Assembly (NCBI RefSeq): GCF_041261445.1
Contig: NZ_JBGCCU010000018.1
Coordinates: 181,294 to 245,293 of the forward strand
Direction of reading: 5' to 3'
DNA length: 64,000 nt
Source: Catenulispora sp. EB89
GTDB lineage: Bacteria; Actinomycetota; Actinomycetes; Streptomycetales; Catenulisporaceae
Shown: positions 8,621 to 17,035 of the stretch, in pieces
Numbering within the stretch: the stretch's first letter is position 1
Layout of the letters: each line of letters begins with the position of its first letter
Made by a program: the position numbers and the translations under genes
The notes under the pieces: model-generated
What the model was told of the DNA's origin: nothing
The model's input: only the letters and a program-made list of their open reading frames with translations
The model's database searches: none

Positions 8621-9545
8621 CGATGCCGGGAGCAGCGCCATGGCGGATGCCGCACCACAGCCGCTCGACGCCTTCGAGCTGGCCGAGAACCGCCGCCTGG
8701 TGCTGGGCCGGATCGCGGACGTGCTGGTCGCGACCCTGCCGGCCGACTGGTCGGCGGTCATGGTGCGCTGTGCCGCGCTGGGCGACCGGCTGGAGGGGGT
8801 CGCGCGCGTCGTGCACCTGGACGGTGCCATGCGGCCGTGGACGCTGACCGACGACGTCCTGCGGCTCTTCCGCGAGCTGCGCGAGCTGGGAGACGTGCCG
8901 CCGCTGGTCTCGTGGTTCGGCGTGGACTTCCGGTTGTGGGCGGACGGGCCGTTCGAAGCGACGTTCGGGCACGACGAGCCGGTGTTCCCGGAGGCGTCGT
9001 CTACCGGGGACTACCAGCGAGAAGTGGAGATCTTCGAGGAATCCGGCGGTCAGGCACCCGCGTGGCTGCTCGCCGGCGCCGGTCGGGCCGAAGACGGCGG
9101 CGGCGACCGGGACGCCGACGCTGATACCGACGCTGATACCGACGCCGAGGCTGGTGCCGACGCCACCGGCCCGACCATCCGCATCGCCCGCGTCTTCGAC
9201 GGTGCCGACGCGGCCGGCGCCGGGATCTTCGACCCCGGGCACCCGACGGTCGACGCGGAAACCCGCGAACTCCTGCTCCGCCATCTCGACGGCGGAGCCT
9301 CGCTGATGTCCACCACCGAACAGCACGCCGACGTCCGGGACCCGGACCTCGGGCCCGTGGTGCCGATCGGCTTCCGGACCGACGGCACCTGGATCTGGAA
9401 CGACGCGCTCACCTACTACGTCCGGAACTACGGCCTCGCGCCGGAACCGGAGTTCGTCGCGCACATGGCAGGGCTCGGATTCACCTGCCCGAAGGTCTCC
9501 GATGCGATGACGCGCACGGCACTCGGCATCCTGATGCCGTCGTGA
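8610..9545 (+). CDS. Second immunity-like protein, YezG-like domain fused to a C-terminal domain
   Basis: This is a 311-residue protein whose ATG at 8610 follows a GGGAGTG ribosome binding site and overlaps the previous gene by 11 bases. Residues about 20-150 repeat the YezG-like layout (MRPWTLTDDVLRLF, LRELG, VSWFGVDFRLW, FGHDEPVF). After an Asp/Ala-rich linker (DADADTDADTD), the last 130 residues hold a second domain ending in PIGFRTDGTWIW, LTYYVRNYGL and PEPEFVAHMAGLGF. That second module recurs beside actinobacterial secreted toxins, but I cannot name it. There is no export signal. The likely role is a second cytoplasmic immunity factor, possibly against a different toxin domain such as the nucleotidyltransferase. 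The gene overlaps mycP by GTGA. Confidence 0.65.
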   Translation: MIIDDAGSSAMADAAPQPLDAFELAENRRLVLGRIADVLVATLPADWSAVMVRCAALGDRLEGVARVVHLDGAMRPWTLTDDVLRLFRELRELGDVPPLVSWFGVDFRLWADGPFEATFGHDEPVFPEASSTGDYQREVEIFEESGGQAPAWLLAGAGRAEDGGGDRDADADTDADTDAEAGADATGPTIRIARVFDGADAAGAGIFDPGHPTVDAETRELLLRHLDGGASLMSTTEQHADVRDPDLGPVVPIGFRTDGTWIWNDALTYYVRNYGLAPEPEFVAHMAGLGFTCPKVSDAMTRTALGILMPS

Positions 9546-10849
9546 GGCGCGCCGCATCCGCCGCCGGCGTCCTGATACTCAGCACCCTGCCGTACGCGGC
9601 GGCCGCCACTTCCGCCGGCGCCGCCACCCCCACGCCGCAGACCTGCCCGGACGCCGCTTCCGCGCTTACCGCCGTCTCCGCCTCGGCCGCCGTTCCCTGG
9701 GCCCAGACCAGGCTCGACTTCTCCCGGGTCTGGCCTCTGACCCGCGGCGACGGAGTCAAGGTCGCGGTGATCGACACCGGAGTCGACGCGAGCGTCCCGC
9801 AGCTGTCCGGGCACGTGGACGCCGGCGCGGACGTGATCGGCACGGCCGGGGTGGGCACGCTCGACTGCCACGGCCACGGCACGGCGGTCGCCGGCATCAT
9901 CGCGGCACAGCCCGCCGCCGGGACCGGCTTCGCCGGCGTCGCGCCGGGCGCTCGCATCATCCCGGTGCGGCAGAGCATCGGCGACAGCGACGGCACCGCC
10001 GGGACGCTCGCGACCGCGATCCGCCGGGCGGCCGACCTCGGGGCCGGGGTCATCAACACCTCGCTGGTCTCCCTCACGTCCACCCCCGAGCTGCGCGCCG
10101 CCGTCGAGTACGCGCAGGCGCGCGGCGCGGTCATCGTGGCCGCGGCGGGGAACCAGCAGCAGGGCGGCGATCCGCGGACCTACCCGGCCGCGTATCCCGG
10201 TGTCATCGCGGTCGCGGCGACGGGGCCGGACGACGCGGTCGCGCAGTTCTCCGAGACCGGCGACTATGTCGGGGTCGCGGCGCCCGGGGTGCAGGTGGCG
10301 AGCCTGGCCAGGGGCTCGGGGGACGTGCTCGTCGACGGTACGAGCTTCGCCGCGCCGTTCGTGAGCGGGGTGGTGGCGCTGGTGCGGGCCTACCACCCGG
10401 GGCTGTCGCCGGAACAGGTGCGGCACCGGATCGAGGCGACGGCGGACCATCCGGCCGGAGCACTCCCGGGGGCGGCGCTCGGGTGGGGGATCGTGGACCC
10501 CTATTCGGCGGTGACGGCGGTGCTGCCGGAGGAGGGGAAGGCGGTGCGAACGGCCGTCGTGAGCCCCGGATCGGCGCCGGCTGGAGCGTTCGCACGGCGG
10601 CCCGCGGCGATCTCGTCGGGCGCGGCGGGGTTCGCCGCGGCGGCGGGCGGGATCGTGCTCGGGGCGTGGGCGGCGGCTGCGGCCGGGCGGAAGGCCCGGC
10701 GCGCGAGGGGGCACGAGGGCGAGGGCGGCGAACTTCAGCTCGGGACGGTCGAGCTGAAACGGCCACGGCGGACCGGTCGTCGCCGACCGCCGCGCAATCA
10801 GCGACCCGCGAGGGACGGGCGGACGAAGGAGCTTTTGGTACGGCGCTGA
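9542..10849 (+). CDS. mycP: Mycosin, type VII secretion-associated subtilisin-like serine protease
   Basis: This is a 435-residue S8-family protease. A GTG start overlaps the previous stop. The N-terminal signal peptide ends near residue 28 in an Ala-rich stretch. The catalytic triad is visible: D78 in VAVIDTGVD, H112 in GHGTAVAG and S268 in DGTSFAAPFVSG, with oxyanion residue N204 in AAAGN. A C-terminal hydrophobic helix (about residues 355-385) followed by Arg/Lys anchors it in the membrane with the protease domain outside, as in MycP. In ESX systems this protease stabilises the membrane complex and processes some substrates. It ends the toxin operon and converges on the minus-strand ecc genes. 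Confidence 0.93.
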   Translation: MRRAASAAGVLILSTLPYAAAATSAGAATPTPQTCPDAASALTAVSASAAVPWAQTRLDFSRVWPLTRGDGVKVAVIDTGVDASVPQLSGHVDAGADVIGTAGVGTLDCHGHGTAVAGIIAAQPAAGTGFAGVAPGARIIPVRQSIGDSDGTAGTLATAIRRAADLGAGVINTSLVSLTSTPELRAAVEYAQARGAVIVAAAGNQQQGGDPRTYPAAYPGVIAVAATGPDDAVAQFSETGDYVGVAAPGVQVASLARGSGDVLVDGTSFAAPFVSGVVALVRAYHPGLSPEQVRHRIEATADHPAGALPGAALGWGIVDPYSAVTAVLPEEGKAVRTAVVSPGSAPAGAFARRPAAISSGAAGFAAAAGGIVLGAWAAAAAGRKARRARGHEGEGGELQLGTVELKRPRRTGRRRPPRNQRPARDGRTKELLVRR

Positions 10850-10909
10850 TTCGGCGACTGGGCTGGGGCGGAAGGTGCGGCGATACTTTGGCCGACCTGC
10901 CGCCGGCTT

Positions 10910-11212
10910 TTACCTCGACCGCCCCGGAAAGCGCCGCGCATAAGCCATTCGCTCGGCAGCCTCCGCCGCTCGCACCGCCGCCACCACCCGGTCGCCCAGC
11001 GTCCGCGCGTCCAGCCGCCGCCGGGCCTGTTCGTCGATCGTCAGCGCCAGCAGCACGCCGGTCGGCCCGACCTCCACAGTGACCTCGCCGTCGCTGCTGC
11101 TGCCGCGGTGGCGTTCGGCCAGCCAGGACCGCATGTTCCGGGCTGCCGACTCCAGCATCGTCATCAGCAGCCGGGCTGACGCGTCGTCGATCGGCGTCGT
11201 GGGCTCAGCCAT
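10910..11212 (-). CDS. YbaB/EbfC-like protein, short
   Basis: This 100-residue protein begins MAEPTTPIDD and has a central segment VTVEVGPTGVLLALTIDEQARRRLDARTL. That beta-beta-alpha pattern is typical of YbaB/EbfC nucleoid-associated proteins. Short members of this family are regularly encoded with actinobacterial ESX genes, where their function is unclear (DNA binding or secretion accessory). It is the last gene of the eccD-eccB-eccC operon. Its start overlaps the preceding YbaB-like gene by 8 bases, so the two are probably co-translated and may form a heterodimer. Confidence 0.75.
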   Translation of the reverse strand: MAEPTTPIDDASARLLMTMLESAARNMRSWLAERHRGSSSDGEVTVEVGPTGVLLALTIDEQARRRLDARTLGDRVVAAVRAAEAAERMAYARRFPGRSR

Positions 11213-11756
11213 TCCCGTCCTCCCGGAGCAGGCCGCCGATGGCGTCGCCGCCGACAGCGGGCAGATCCGTGCCGAGCTCCGCCTCCAGCCGGTCGCGCCA
11301 CCGCAGTGCCGCGTTCCGCCGGGCGTCCGCGATCGCCGCCTTGATCAGAGAGCTGAGCCGCTGCGCGGGCAACGCGTGCGCCTCCGGCGAGATGGCGACG
11401 TCCCGCAGCTCGCCGGTCCCGGAGACGGACGCGGTCACCGTCGCCGGCGCGCCGCCCGGTCCCGCACCGCCTGACGACGCCGCGCGGCTCCATCCCCCCG
11501 AGCCCGCGCCGCCGGCCAGGGTCCCGCTCGAAGCCGACGCGGTGAACCCGCCTGCCGGAGTCTGCGCGTCCGTCATCCCGCCCGGCTCCGGTGCCGCCTC
11601 GGCGGCACCCGTCACGACCTCGTCCGCAAGCGCCGCCCGCAGCCTCGCCGCCGCCGAGACCACGGACTGGTCCCGGAGCGCGGACCGCTCGTCCAACAGG
11701 TCGTCCATGCCCGCGGCACCCGCCAAGCCGGTCCCGACCACGTCCGCCGCGCTCAC
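11205..11756 (-). CDS. YbaB/EbfC-like protein with a Gly/Ala-rich insertion
   Basis: This is a 183-residue protein. The GTG at 11756 was chosen because it lies 5 bases after the eccC stop, while the frame upstream is shadow of eccC. The N-terminal helix (MDDLLDERSALRDQ) leads to a Gly/Ser/Ala-rich stretch and then the YbaB-like core: VTASVSGTGELRDVAISPEA, LSSLIKAAIADARRNAALRW. This layout matches the ESX-associated YbaB-like proteins of actinomycetes. The tight spacing to eccC and the overlap with the downstream small YbaB gene indicate one transcript. Confidence 0.7.
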   Translation of the reverse strand: MSAADVVGTGLAGAAGMDDLLDERSALRDQSVVSAAARLRAALADEVVTGAAEAAPEPGGMTDAQTPAGGFTASASSGTLAGGAGSGGWSRAASSGGAGPGGAPATVTASVSGTGELRDVAISPEAHALPAQRLSSLIKAAIADARRNAALRWRDRLEAELGTDLPAVGGDAIGGLLREDGNG

Positions 11757-11761
11757 CGGCC

Positions 11762-14700
11762 TCACTGTCCAGCCCCCTCGTGAACCGCCGTCTGCACCAG
11801 CCGCAGCCCGGCACCGCGCGTCACGTACTGCGCCCGGCCCGCCGGCAGCGGCCGCGGCTTGATCCCGGTGAACATCGCGCCCTCCTCCTTCGGGCACGAC
11901 ATCAGCACCAGCGGGCTCCCGGTCTCCTTCAGCCGCGCGATCACCGGCTCGAACATCGCCCGGGCCGCGCCGCCGGCCCGCCGGGCCACGATCAGGTGCA
12001 GCCCGGTGTCGCGGGCCTGCGGCAGCAGGTCGGCCAGCGCCGCCAGCGGGTTGTCGGCGCCGGTGGCCGTCAGGTCGTGGTCGTCGACGATCACGAACAG
12101 GTCCGGCCGCCGGCCCGGACCGCTGCCGGCGCCGGGGTCGTCGAGCCGCTCCCGCATCGCCTGCGCGATCTGCGGCACGAAGCCCGCCAGCGCCTTCCCG
12201 GACGCCGCGTGTCCGAGCAGGTGCGCCGGCGTTGCCGCGTCCGTCAGGCCCCGGCGGTAGTCGGCGACGACCAGCCGGGCCTGCTCCGGCGAGTACGTCC
12301 GGCAGATCTCGCCGATGATCAGGCGCAGGAGATTGGTCTTGCCGGCTTCGGTGTCGCCGATGACCAACAGGTGCGGATCGCGGTCGAACGCCAGCTCCAG
12401 CGGCGCCAGCGTCTCCTCGCTCACCGCGAACGGTATCCGGCCGAGCGCCGTGGCCGGCGGCAGCACCCGCCAGGGCAGCCGGTCCGGCAGCATCCTGACT
12501 TCCGGCGCCGCCGCCGCGGGCCAGATCCCGCCGATCTCGGCGACCAGCTTCGCGGTGCCCTCGGCCAGGGCGTCGACTCCGCCGACACCGTCCAGTCGAG
12601 GCAGCGCCGCGAGGAAGTGCCGGCCCTCCGCGGTCAGACCGCGGCCGGGACGCCCGGCGGGCACGGCGGCCGCAGCCTGGCGGCCCACCGTCGAATCCAT
12701 GGGGTCGCCGAGCCGCAGCTCGAACCGCGTTCCGAGGACGTCCCGCAACGACGGCCGCAGCTCGGACCATTTTGCGGCGGTGACGACCACGTGCACGCCG
12801 TACCCGAGGCCGCGCGCCGCCAGATTCGTCACCGTCTGCTCCAGATCCTCGTACTCCTGCCGCAGCGTCAACCATCCGTCCACGACAAGGAACACGTCGC
12901 CGAACGCGTCGTCGGCGAACTCACCGGCCGCCCGGCGGGCACGGTAGGTCGCGATCGAGTCCACGCCGGCGCGGGCGAAGGCTGCCTCGCGTGCCGTGAG
13001 GACGGCGCCGACCTCCGCGACGGTCCGCCGCACCCGGTCGCCGTCCAGCCGGCCCGCGATGCCGCCGACGTGCGGCAGGCCGCTCAGCGACGCGAGCGAG
13101 CCACCCAGGTCCAGACAGTAGAACTGGACGTCCCGGGGCGAGTGTGTCGCGGCCAGCGCCGCCATCAGGGTACGGACAAGCGTGCTCTTGCCGGTCTGCG
13201 GCGCGCCGGCGATCCCCACGTGCCCGGCGTGCGCGGACAGATCCGCCCACAACAGATCCCGCCGTTGTTCGAACGGCAGGTCCACGACGCCGACCGGCGC
13301 CCGCAGCCCGGTCAGGTCCCCGGTGGCGGACTGCAGCAGGGTGTCCAGCGCGTACGGCGCGTCCAGCGGCGGCAGCCACACCCGGTGCGGCGCCGGGCCC
13401 TTGCCCTTGAGCGCGGCCACCACCAGGTCCAGGACGGTCGTTCCATCAGAGTCCTGATGTACTGGGGATTCGCGGACCGGGTCGGCTTCGGCCGTCGGCG
13501 CGCCGTTGCGTGCCGAGAACGTCACGACCCGGGCCCGCGTCGTCGCCGGACCGCCGGAGGTGACGGTCTGCGCGGTGTAGGGCCCTGACACGTACGCCGC
13601 CCTGAACCGGACCATGGACTGCGTGTCGAACTTCAGATACCCGTGCCCCGGGTCGCGCGGCAGCTCGTAGGCGTCGCCGACGCCGAGCACCAGCCGACTC
13701 TCCGAGGCGGAGAACGTGCGCAGCCCGATCCGGTAGGACAGGTGGGTCTCCAGGCCGCGCAGCCGTCCTTCCTCAAGCCTCTGCGACGCCAACAGCAGGT
13801 GCACCCCGAGCGACCGTCCAAGTCGCCCGATCATCACGAACAGCTCGGAGAAGTCCGGCCGGCTCGACAGCAGCTCGCTGAACTCGTCGACCACGATGAA
13901 CAACGACGGCAACGCCTCCAGCGCCGCGCCGCGCGCCCGCGCCTGCTCGTAGTCGAGCAGCGAGGCGAAGTTCCCGGCGGCCCGGAGCAGTTCCTGGCGC
14001 CGTACCATCTCGCCGTGCAGCGCGTCGCGCATCCGGTCCACCAGCGTCAGCTCGTCGGCCAGGTTCGTGATGACCGCGGCGGTGTGCGGGAGGTCGGCGA
14101 GCCCGGCGAACGTCGCGCCGCCCTTGAAGTCGACGAGCACCAGGTTCAACTCGGCCGAGGAATGTGTCGCGGCCAACCCCAGGACCAGCGTGCGCAGCAG
14201 CTCGCTCTTGCCCGAACCGGTAGCGCCGACGACCAGGCCGTGCGGTCCGAAGCCGCCCTGCGCCGACTCCTTGATGTCCAGACAGACCGCGGCGCCGTGC
14301 TCGTCCACGCCGATCGGTACCCGCAACCGGTCGGCCGGCGGCCGGGGCCGCCAGGCGCGCAGCGGGTCCAGCCGGCGCGGGTCCCCGATGCCCAGCAGGG
14401 CACTGAATCCCACCGGCCCGGCCGCGGCCGGCGGGCCGCCCGCGGCGGGCAGGCGGAACCGGGCCAGCGTGCGCGCGACGGCGCGGGCTTCGGTGCGGGT
14501 CAGGCTGTCGGGCGCACCGATCTTCGTCCGCACCGGTTCGCCGGAGGGGTCGGTACCGACCGTGCACAGGGCGTCCGTCGAAACGTCCAAACGCAACGAG
14601 GGCACGCCGGAGTCCGGAACCGTGCCGGAGACGTCGAGCACTGTCACGCCCGCGAATCCGCGCAGCGCACCGGCCGCGGGGCTGTCGCCGTCGACCACGA

Positions 14701-15637
14701 TCAGCACGTGCGGCCCGGTGTACGCCGAACCCCAGCCGCCACGACCGCGCAGAAACCCGGAGACCAGATGGTCCAGGCCGGCGCCGTCCGTGATGAGCCG
14801 CAGCGGTCCGGCCGCGTCGCGCGATTCAGGGTGTGCCGAGTGCGGGAGCCACTTGATCCAGTCCCACTCCGGGAGCGACCCCGCAGGAAAGCCCGCGGCG
14901 ACCACCAGATCATCAGGACCCTGCAACGTCGCCAGATGCGCGACCATCGCCCGCGCCAGACCCCGCGCGGCGTCCCGGTCACCGGTCAGCGCGATCCGGC
15001 CGAACGCGGTCGTGGAGATGCCCAGCGGCAGGTCCCCGACCGACGAATGCGCGCGGATGAACCGCCGGAGCGCCACCGAACACAGCGGATCCAGATCCTC
15101 GAACGGCTTGGTCTCCGGCGGCTCCAACCGGACCGCGAGCCGCTGCCGGCCGGTGGCCACCCGCACGTCGCCGAAGTCCTCGTCCCCGGCCTGCCGCTCC
15201 CACAGCCGCGGTGAATCAGCGATCTGCCACAGCGTGGCCGGATCGGGCAGCGTCCAGCACAGCGCCGCACGCTGCGCGGCCGCCGCCTGCCCGACCTGCT
15301 TGCGCAACTGGTCCAGGTAGCGGAGATAGTCGCGGCGCTCGCCGGCGACTTTGCGCTTGCGCTGGCCGCCGCGCTGGCCGAACTGTGCCACGCCCATGCC
15401 GATCGACGACAAACCCAGCATGCCGCCGCCGAGCATGCCTTGCGGGCTGGCGCCGCGGCTGGTGAACATCATCACCGAGCCCAGAGAGCCCAAGCCCATC
15501 GGCAGGAACTGGAGCGCGGAGCCCATCGCGTCGCCGTCGTTCTCGGCCACGGCCGGCGGCGGAACCAGCGCGATGTCGCCGGCCGGGATCGGCGGCGCGG
15601 GCAGCCGTGCGGGGCGTCGGAACAAGATGGTGGTCAC
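11762..15637 (-). CDS. eccC: Type VII secretion ATPase EccC (fused EccCa/EccCb)
   Basis: This is a 1291-residue FtsK/SpoIIIE-type motor that recognises and exports WXG-type substrates. The N-terminus has two hydrophobic segments (about residues 40-85) and a DUF-like stalk. Three ATPase domains follow, with Walker A lysines K477 (GATGSGKS), K817 (GAPQTGKS) and K1100 (GDTEAGKT). The first has a canonical Walker B (FIVVDEFSELL). The second has a weaker VVDGW, as is common in EccC, where ATPases 2 and 3 are regulatory and bind the substrate signal. The GTG start overlaps the eccB stop (GTGA). The single-chain form differs from the mycobacterial EccCa1/Cb1 split and matches ESX loci of Streptomyces-like actinomycetes. 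Confidence 0.95.
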   Translation of the reverse strand: MTTILFRRPARLPAPPIPAGDIALVPPPAVAENDGDAMGSALQFLPMGLGSLGSVMMFTSRGASPQGMLGGGMLGLSSIGMGVAQFGQRGGQRKRKVAGERRDYLRYLDQLRKQVGQAAAAQRAALCWTLPDPATLWQIADSPRLWERQAGDEDFGDVRVATGRQRLAVRLEPPETKPFEDLDPLCSVALRRFIRAHSSVGDLPLGISTTAFGRIALTGDRDAARGLARAMVAHLATLQGPDDLVVAAGFPAGSLPEWDWIKWLPHSAHPESRDAAGPLRLITDGAGLDHLVSGFLRGRGGWGSAYTGPHVLIVVDGDSPAAGALRGFAGVTVLDVSGTVPDSGVPSLRLDVSTDALCTVGTDPSGEPVRTKIGAPDSLTRTEARAVARTLARFRLPAAGGPPAAAGPVGFSALLGIGDPRRLDPLRAWRPRPPADRLRVPIGVDEHGAAVCLDIKESAQGGFGPHGLVVGATGSGKSELLRTLVLGLAATHSSAELNLVLVDFKGGATFAGLADLPHTAAVITNLADELTLVDRMRDALHGEMVRRQELLRAAGNFASLLDYEQARARGAALEALPSLFIVVDEFSELLSSRPDFSELFVMIGRLGRSLGVHLLLASQRLEEGRLRGLETHLSYRIGLRTFSASESRLVLGVGDAYELPRDPGHGYLKFDTQSMVRFRAAYVSGPYTAQTVTSGGPATTRARVVTFSARNGAPTAEADPVRESPVHQDSDGTTVLDLVVAALKGKGPAPHRVWLPPLDAPYALDTLLQSATGDLTGLRAPVGVVDLPFEQRRDLLWADLSAHAGHVGIAGAPQTGKSTLVRTLMAALAATHSPRDVQFYCLDLGGSLASLSGLPHVGGIAGRLDGDRVRRTVAEVGAVLTAREAAFARAGVDSIATYRARRAAGEFADDAFGDVFLVVDGWLTLRQEYEDLEQTVTNLAARGLGYGVHVVVTAAKWSELRPSLRDVLGTRFELRLGDPMDSTVGRQAAAAVPAGRPGRGLTAEGRHFLAALPRLDGVGGVDALAEGTAKLVAEIGGIWPAAAAPEVRMLPDRLPWRVLPPATALGRIPFAVSEETLAPLELAFDRDPHLLVIGDTEAGKTNLLRLIIGEICRTYSPEQARLVVADYRRGLTDAATPAHLLGHAASGKALAGFVPQIAQAMRERLDDPGAGSGPGRRPDLFVIVDDHDLTATGADNPLAALADLLPQARDTGLHLIVARRAGGAARAMFEPVIARLKETGSPLVLMSCPKEEGAMFTGIKPRPLPAGRAQYVTRGAGLRLVQTAVHEGAGQ

Positions 15638-16983
15638 TGTGTGGTCCCGGTCGAGGAGGGGTCATGGTAGGCGGCCGCCGCGGCCGGGTCCAGCGTCGTG
15701 CCGGTCGGGATCAGGGCCAGGATCCGCGTGGGCACCGCGGTCGGGGTCACGCCGGCGTAGCCGAGCCGGCCCGCGACGTCCAGGTCCGGCAGCGGGTACT
15801 TCAGGCCGGTGTCGGTGATCAGGTACAGCGTGCCGGTCGTGACGCCCGGCGCCGGTTCGGCCCGGACGAGGGCGCCGTGGCCGCCCGTGACCCGGATCCG
15901 CGGCTGGGAAGCGGATCCCTGCGACGCGGCGAGGACGACCGCCGGCGGCGAGTCGGCGGCCCAGACCTCGGAGCACGTGGCGACCGGGCCGTCCTGGAGC
16001 GGCACCGGCGTCGGCGGATGGCCGGGGACCGAAACGCCGGCGATGATGCGCGGTTCGGCGGCGAGCTGTGCGCGGGTCGCGGAGTCGTCGATGCGCGTGT
16101 TGTTCTGGAACGCCGTCAGCAGCGCGTCCGTCTGGCTGATCGGGGCCAGGCCGTCGTGGCGCGCGACGTAGTAGTCCGGGGTGGCGCCGGTTCCGGCGAT
16201 GGCGAAGACGGTGCCGACGGCGACGCCTTTGCGTCCGAGGACCGCGACGGTGCCGGACGGCGACGACGGCGCCGACAGGTCAGGACCCTGCGGCACCGAG
16301 TCCAGCCAGGTCGCCTCCACCGGCCGTGGTGCCAGGCCGGCCGGATAGCCCAGGGCGATGAGGGCGTGCGGGGCCGGGACGCGCAGCCGTGTCCCGTTCC
16401 ACACCAGGTAGAGCGTGCCGTCGGGAGCCGAGACCACGAGCGCGTGGCCGGCGTCGACGGTGAGGCCGCCGGGCTGCGCGCCGACGAACATGGTCGCCGC
16501 CGGAACGCCGCCCGCGCCGGGTTCAGCGCACACGCTCCAGGGCCCGGTGACCAGCTGATCCGGGGCCGGGACTCCGTCCGGAGCGCCGGGCAGGCCGACC
16601 GGCAGGCCGCGCGGCGTACCGTCGAGTGCTGATCGGCCGACGGCCACGATCGAAGGCGTACTCCCGGCCAGCAGCCGCGCCGAGGTGAAGTTGAGGACGG
16701 GATGCAGGACGCCGCCGATCAGCACAAGGCGTTCACCGGTCTCGCGGACCTGGATGATCGCGCCGGGAGTGCGCCAGGCGGCGCTGTCCTGGGGGTGGGA
16801 GGCGCCGTAGACTCCGATCCCCAGGGTGCCCAGAAGAGCCAGGCCGAGGCTGCCCACGGTGCCGCCGATCATGCGGCGGGTGGCGGGATGTGCTTCGTCC
16901 GGATCGCCGCGCAGCAGCGCGGACAGCAGGCGGCCGACGCCGAACGCGTGGGCTTGGGCGAGGTCGCGGCGGGATACCGACAT
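15634..16983 (-). CDS. eccB: Type VII secretion membrane protein EccB
   Basis: This is a 449-residue protein. A short cytoplasmic N-terminus (SRRDLAQAHAFGVGRLLSAL, with EAHPATRR) precedes one membrane helix at about residues 38-60. A large extracytoplasmic Pro/Gly-rich region follows, containing repeated short beta modules (for example ALIALGYPAG and the final LGYAGVTPTAVPT). The conserved start, including the 'HPxRR' element before the helix, is characteristic of EccB, the periplasmic-side scaffold of the ESX membrane complex. It lies between eccD (52-base gap) and eccC (4-base overlap). It is slightly shorter than the mycobacterial proteins. Confidence 0.92.
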   Translation of the reverse strand: MSVSRRDLAQAHAFGVGRLLSALLRGDPDEAHPATRRMIGGTVGSLGLALLGTLGIGVYGASHPQDSAAWRTPGAIIQVRETGERLVLIGGVLHPVLNFTSARLLAGSTPSIVAVGRSALDGTPRGLPVGLPGAPDGVPAPDQLVTGPWSVCAEPGAGGVPAATMFVGAQPGGLTVDAGHALVVSAPDGTLYLVWNGTRLRVPAPHALIALGYPAGLAPRPVEATWLDSVPQGPDLSAPSSPSGTVAVLGRKGVAVGTVFAIAGTGATPDYYVARHDGLAPISQTDALLTAFQNNTRIDDSATRAQLAAEPRIIAGVSVPGHPPTPVPLQDGPVATCSEVWAADSPPAVVLAASQGSASQPRIRVTGGHGALVRAEPAPGVTTGTLYLITDTGLKYPLPDLDVAGRLGYAGVTPTAVPTRILALIPTGTTLDPAAAAAYHDPSSTGTTQ

Positions 16984-17035
16984 CAGAGTCCTGTGTTCGC
17001 GTCGGCCGGTGCGGTGGTGCGTTCCGGTGTCTTCA

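Noticed and set aside
11591..13588. Long plus-strand frame inside eccC
   Set aside because: It is Arg/Pro/Gln-rich shadow coding opposite three ATPase motifs on the other strand.
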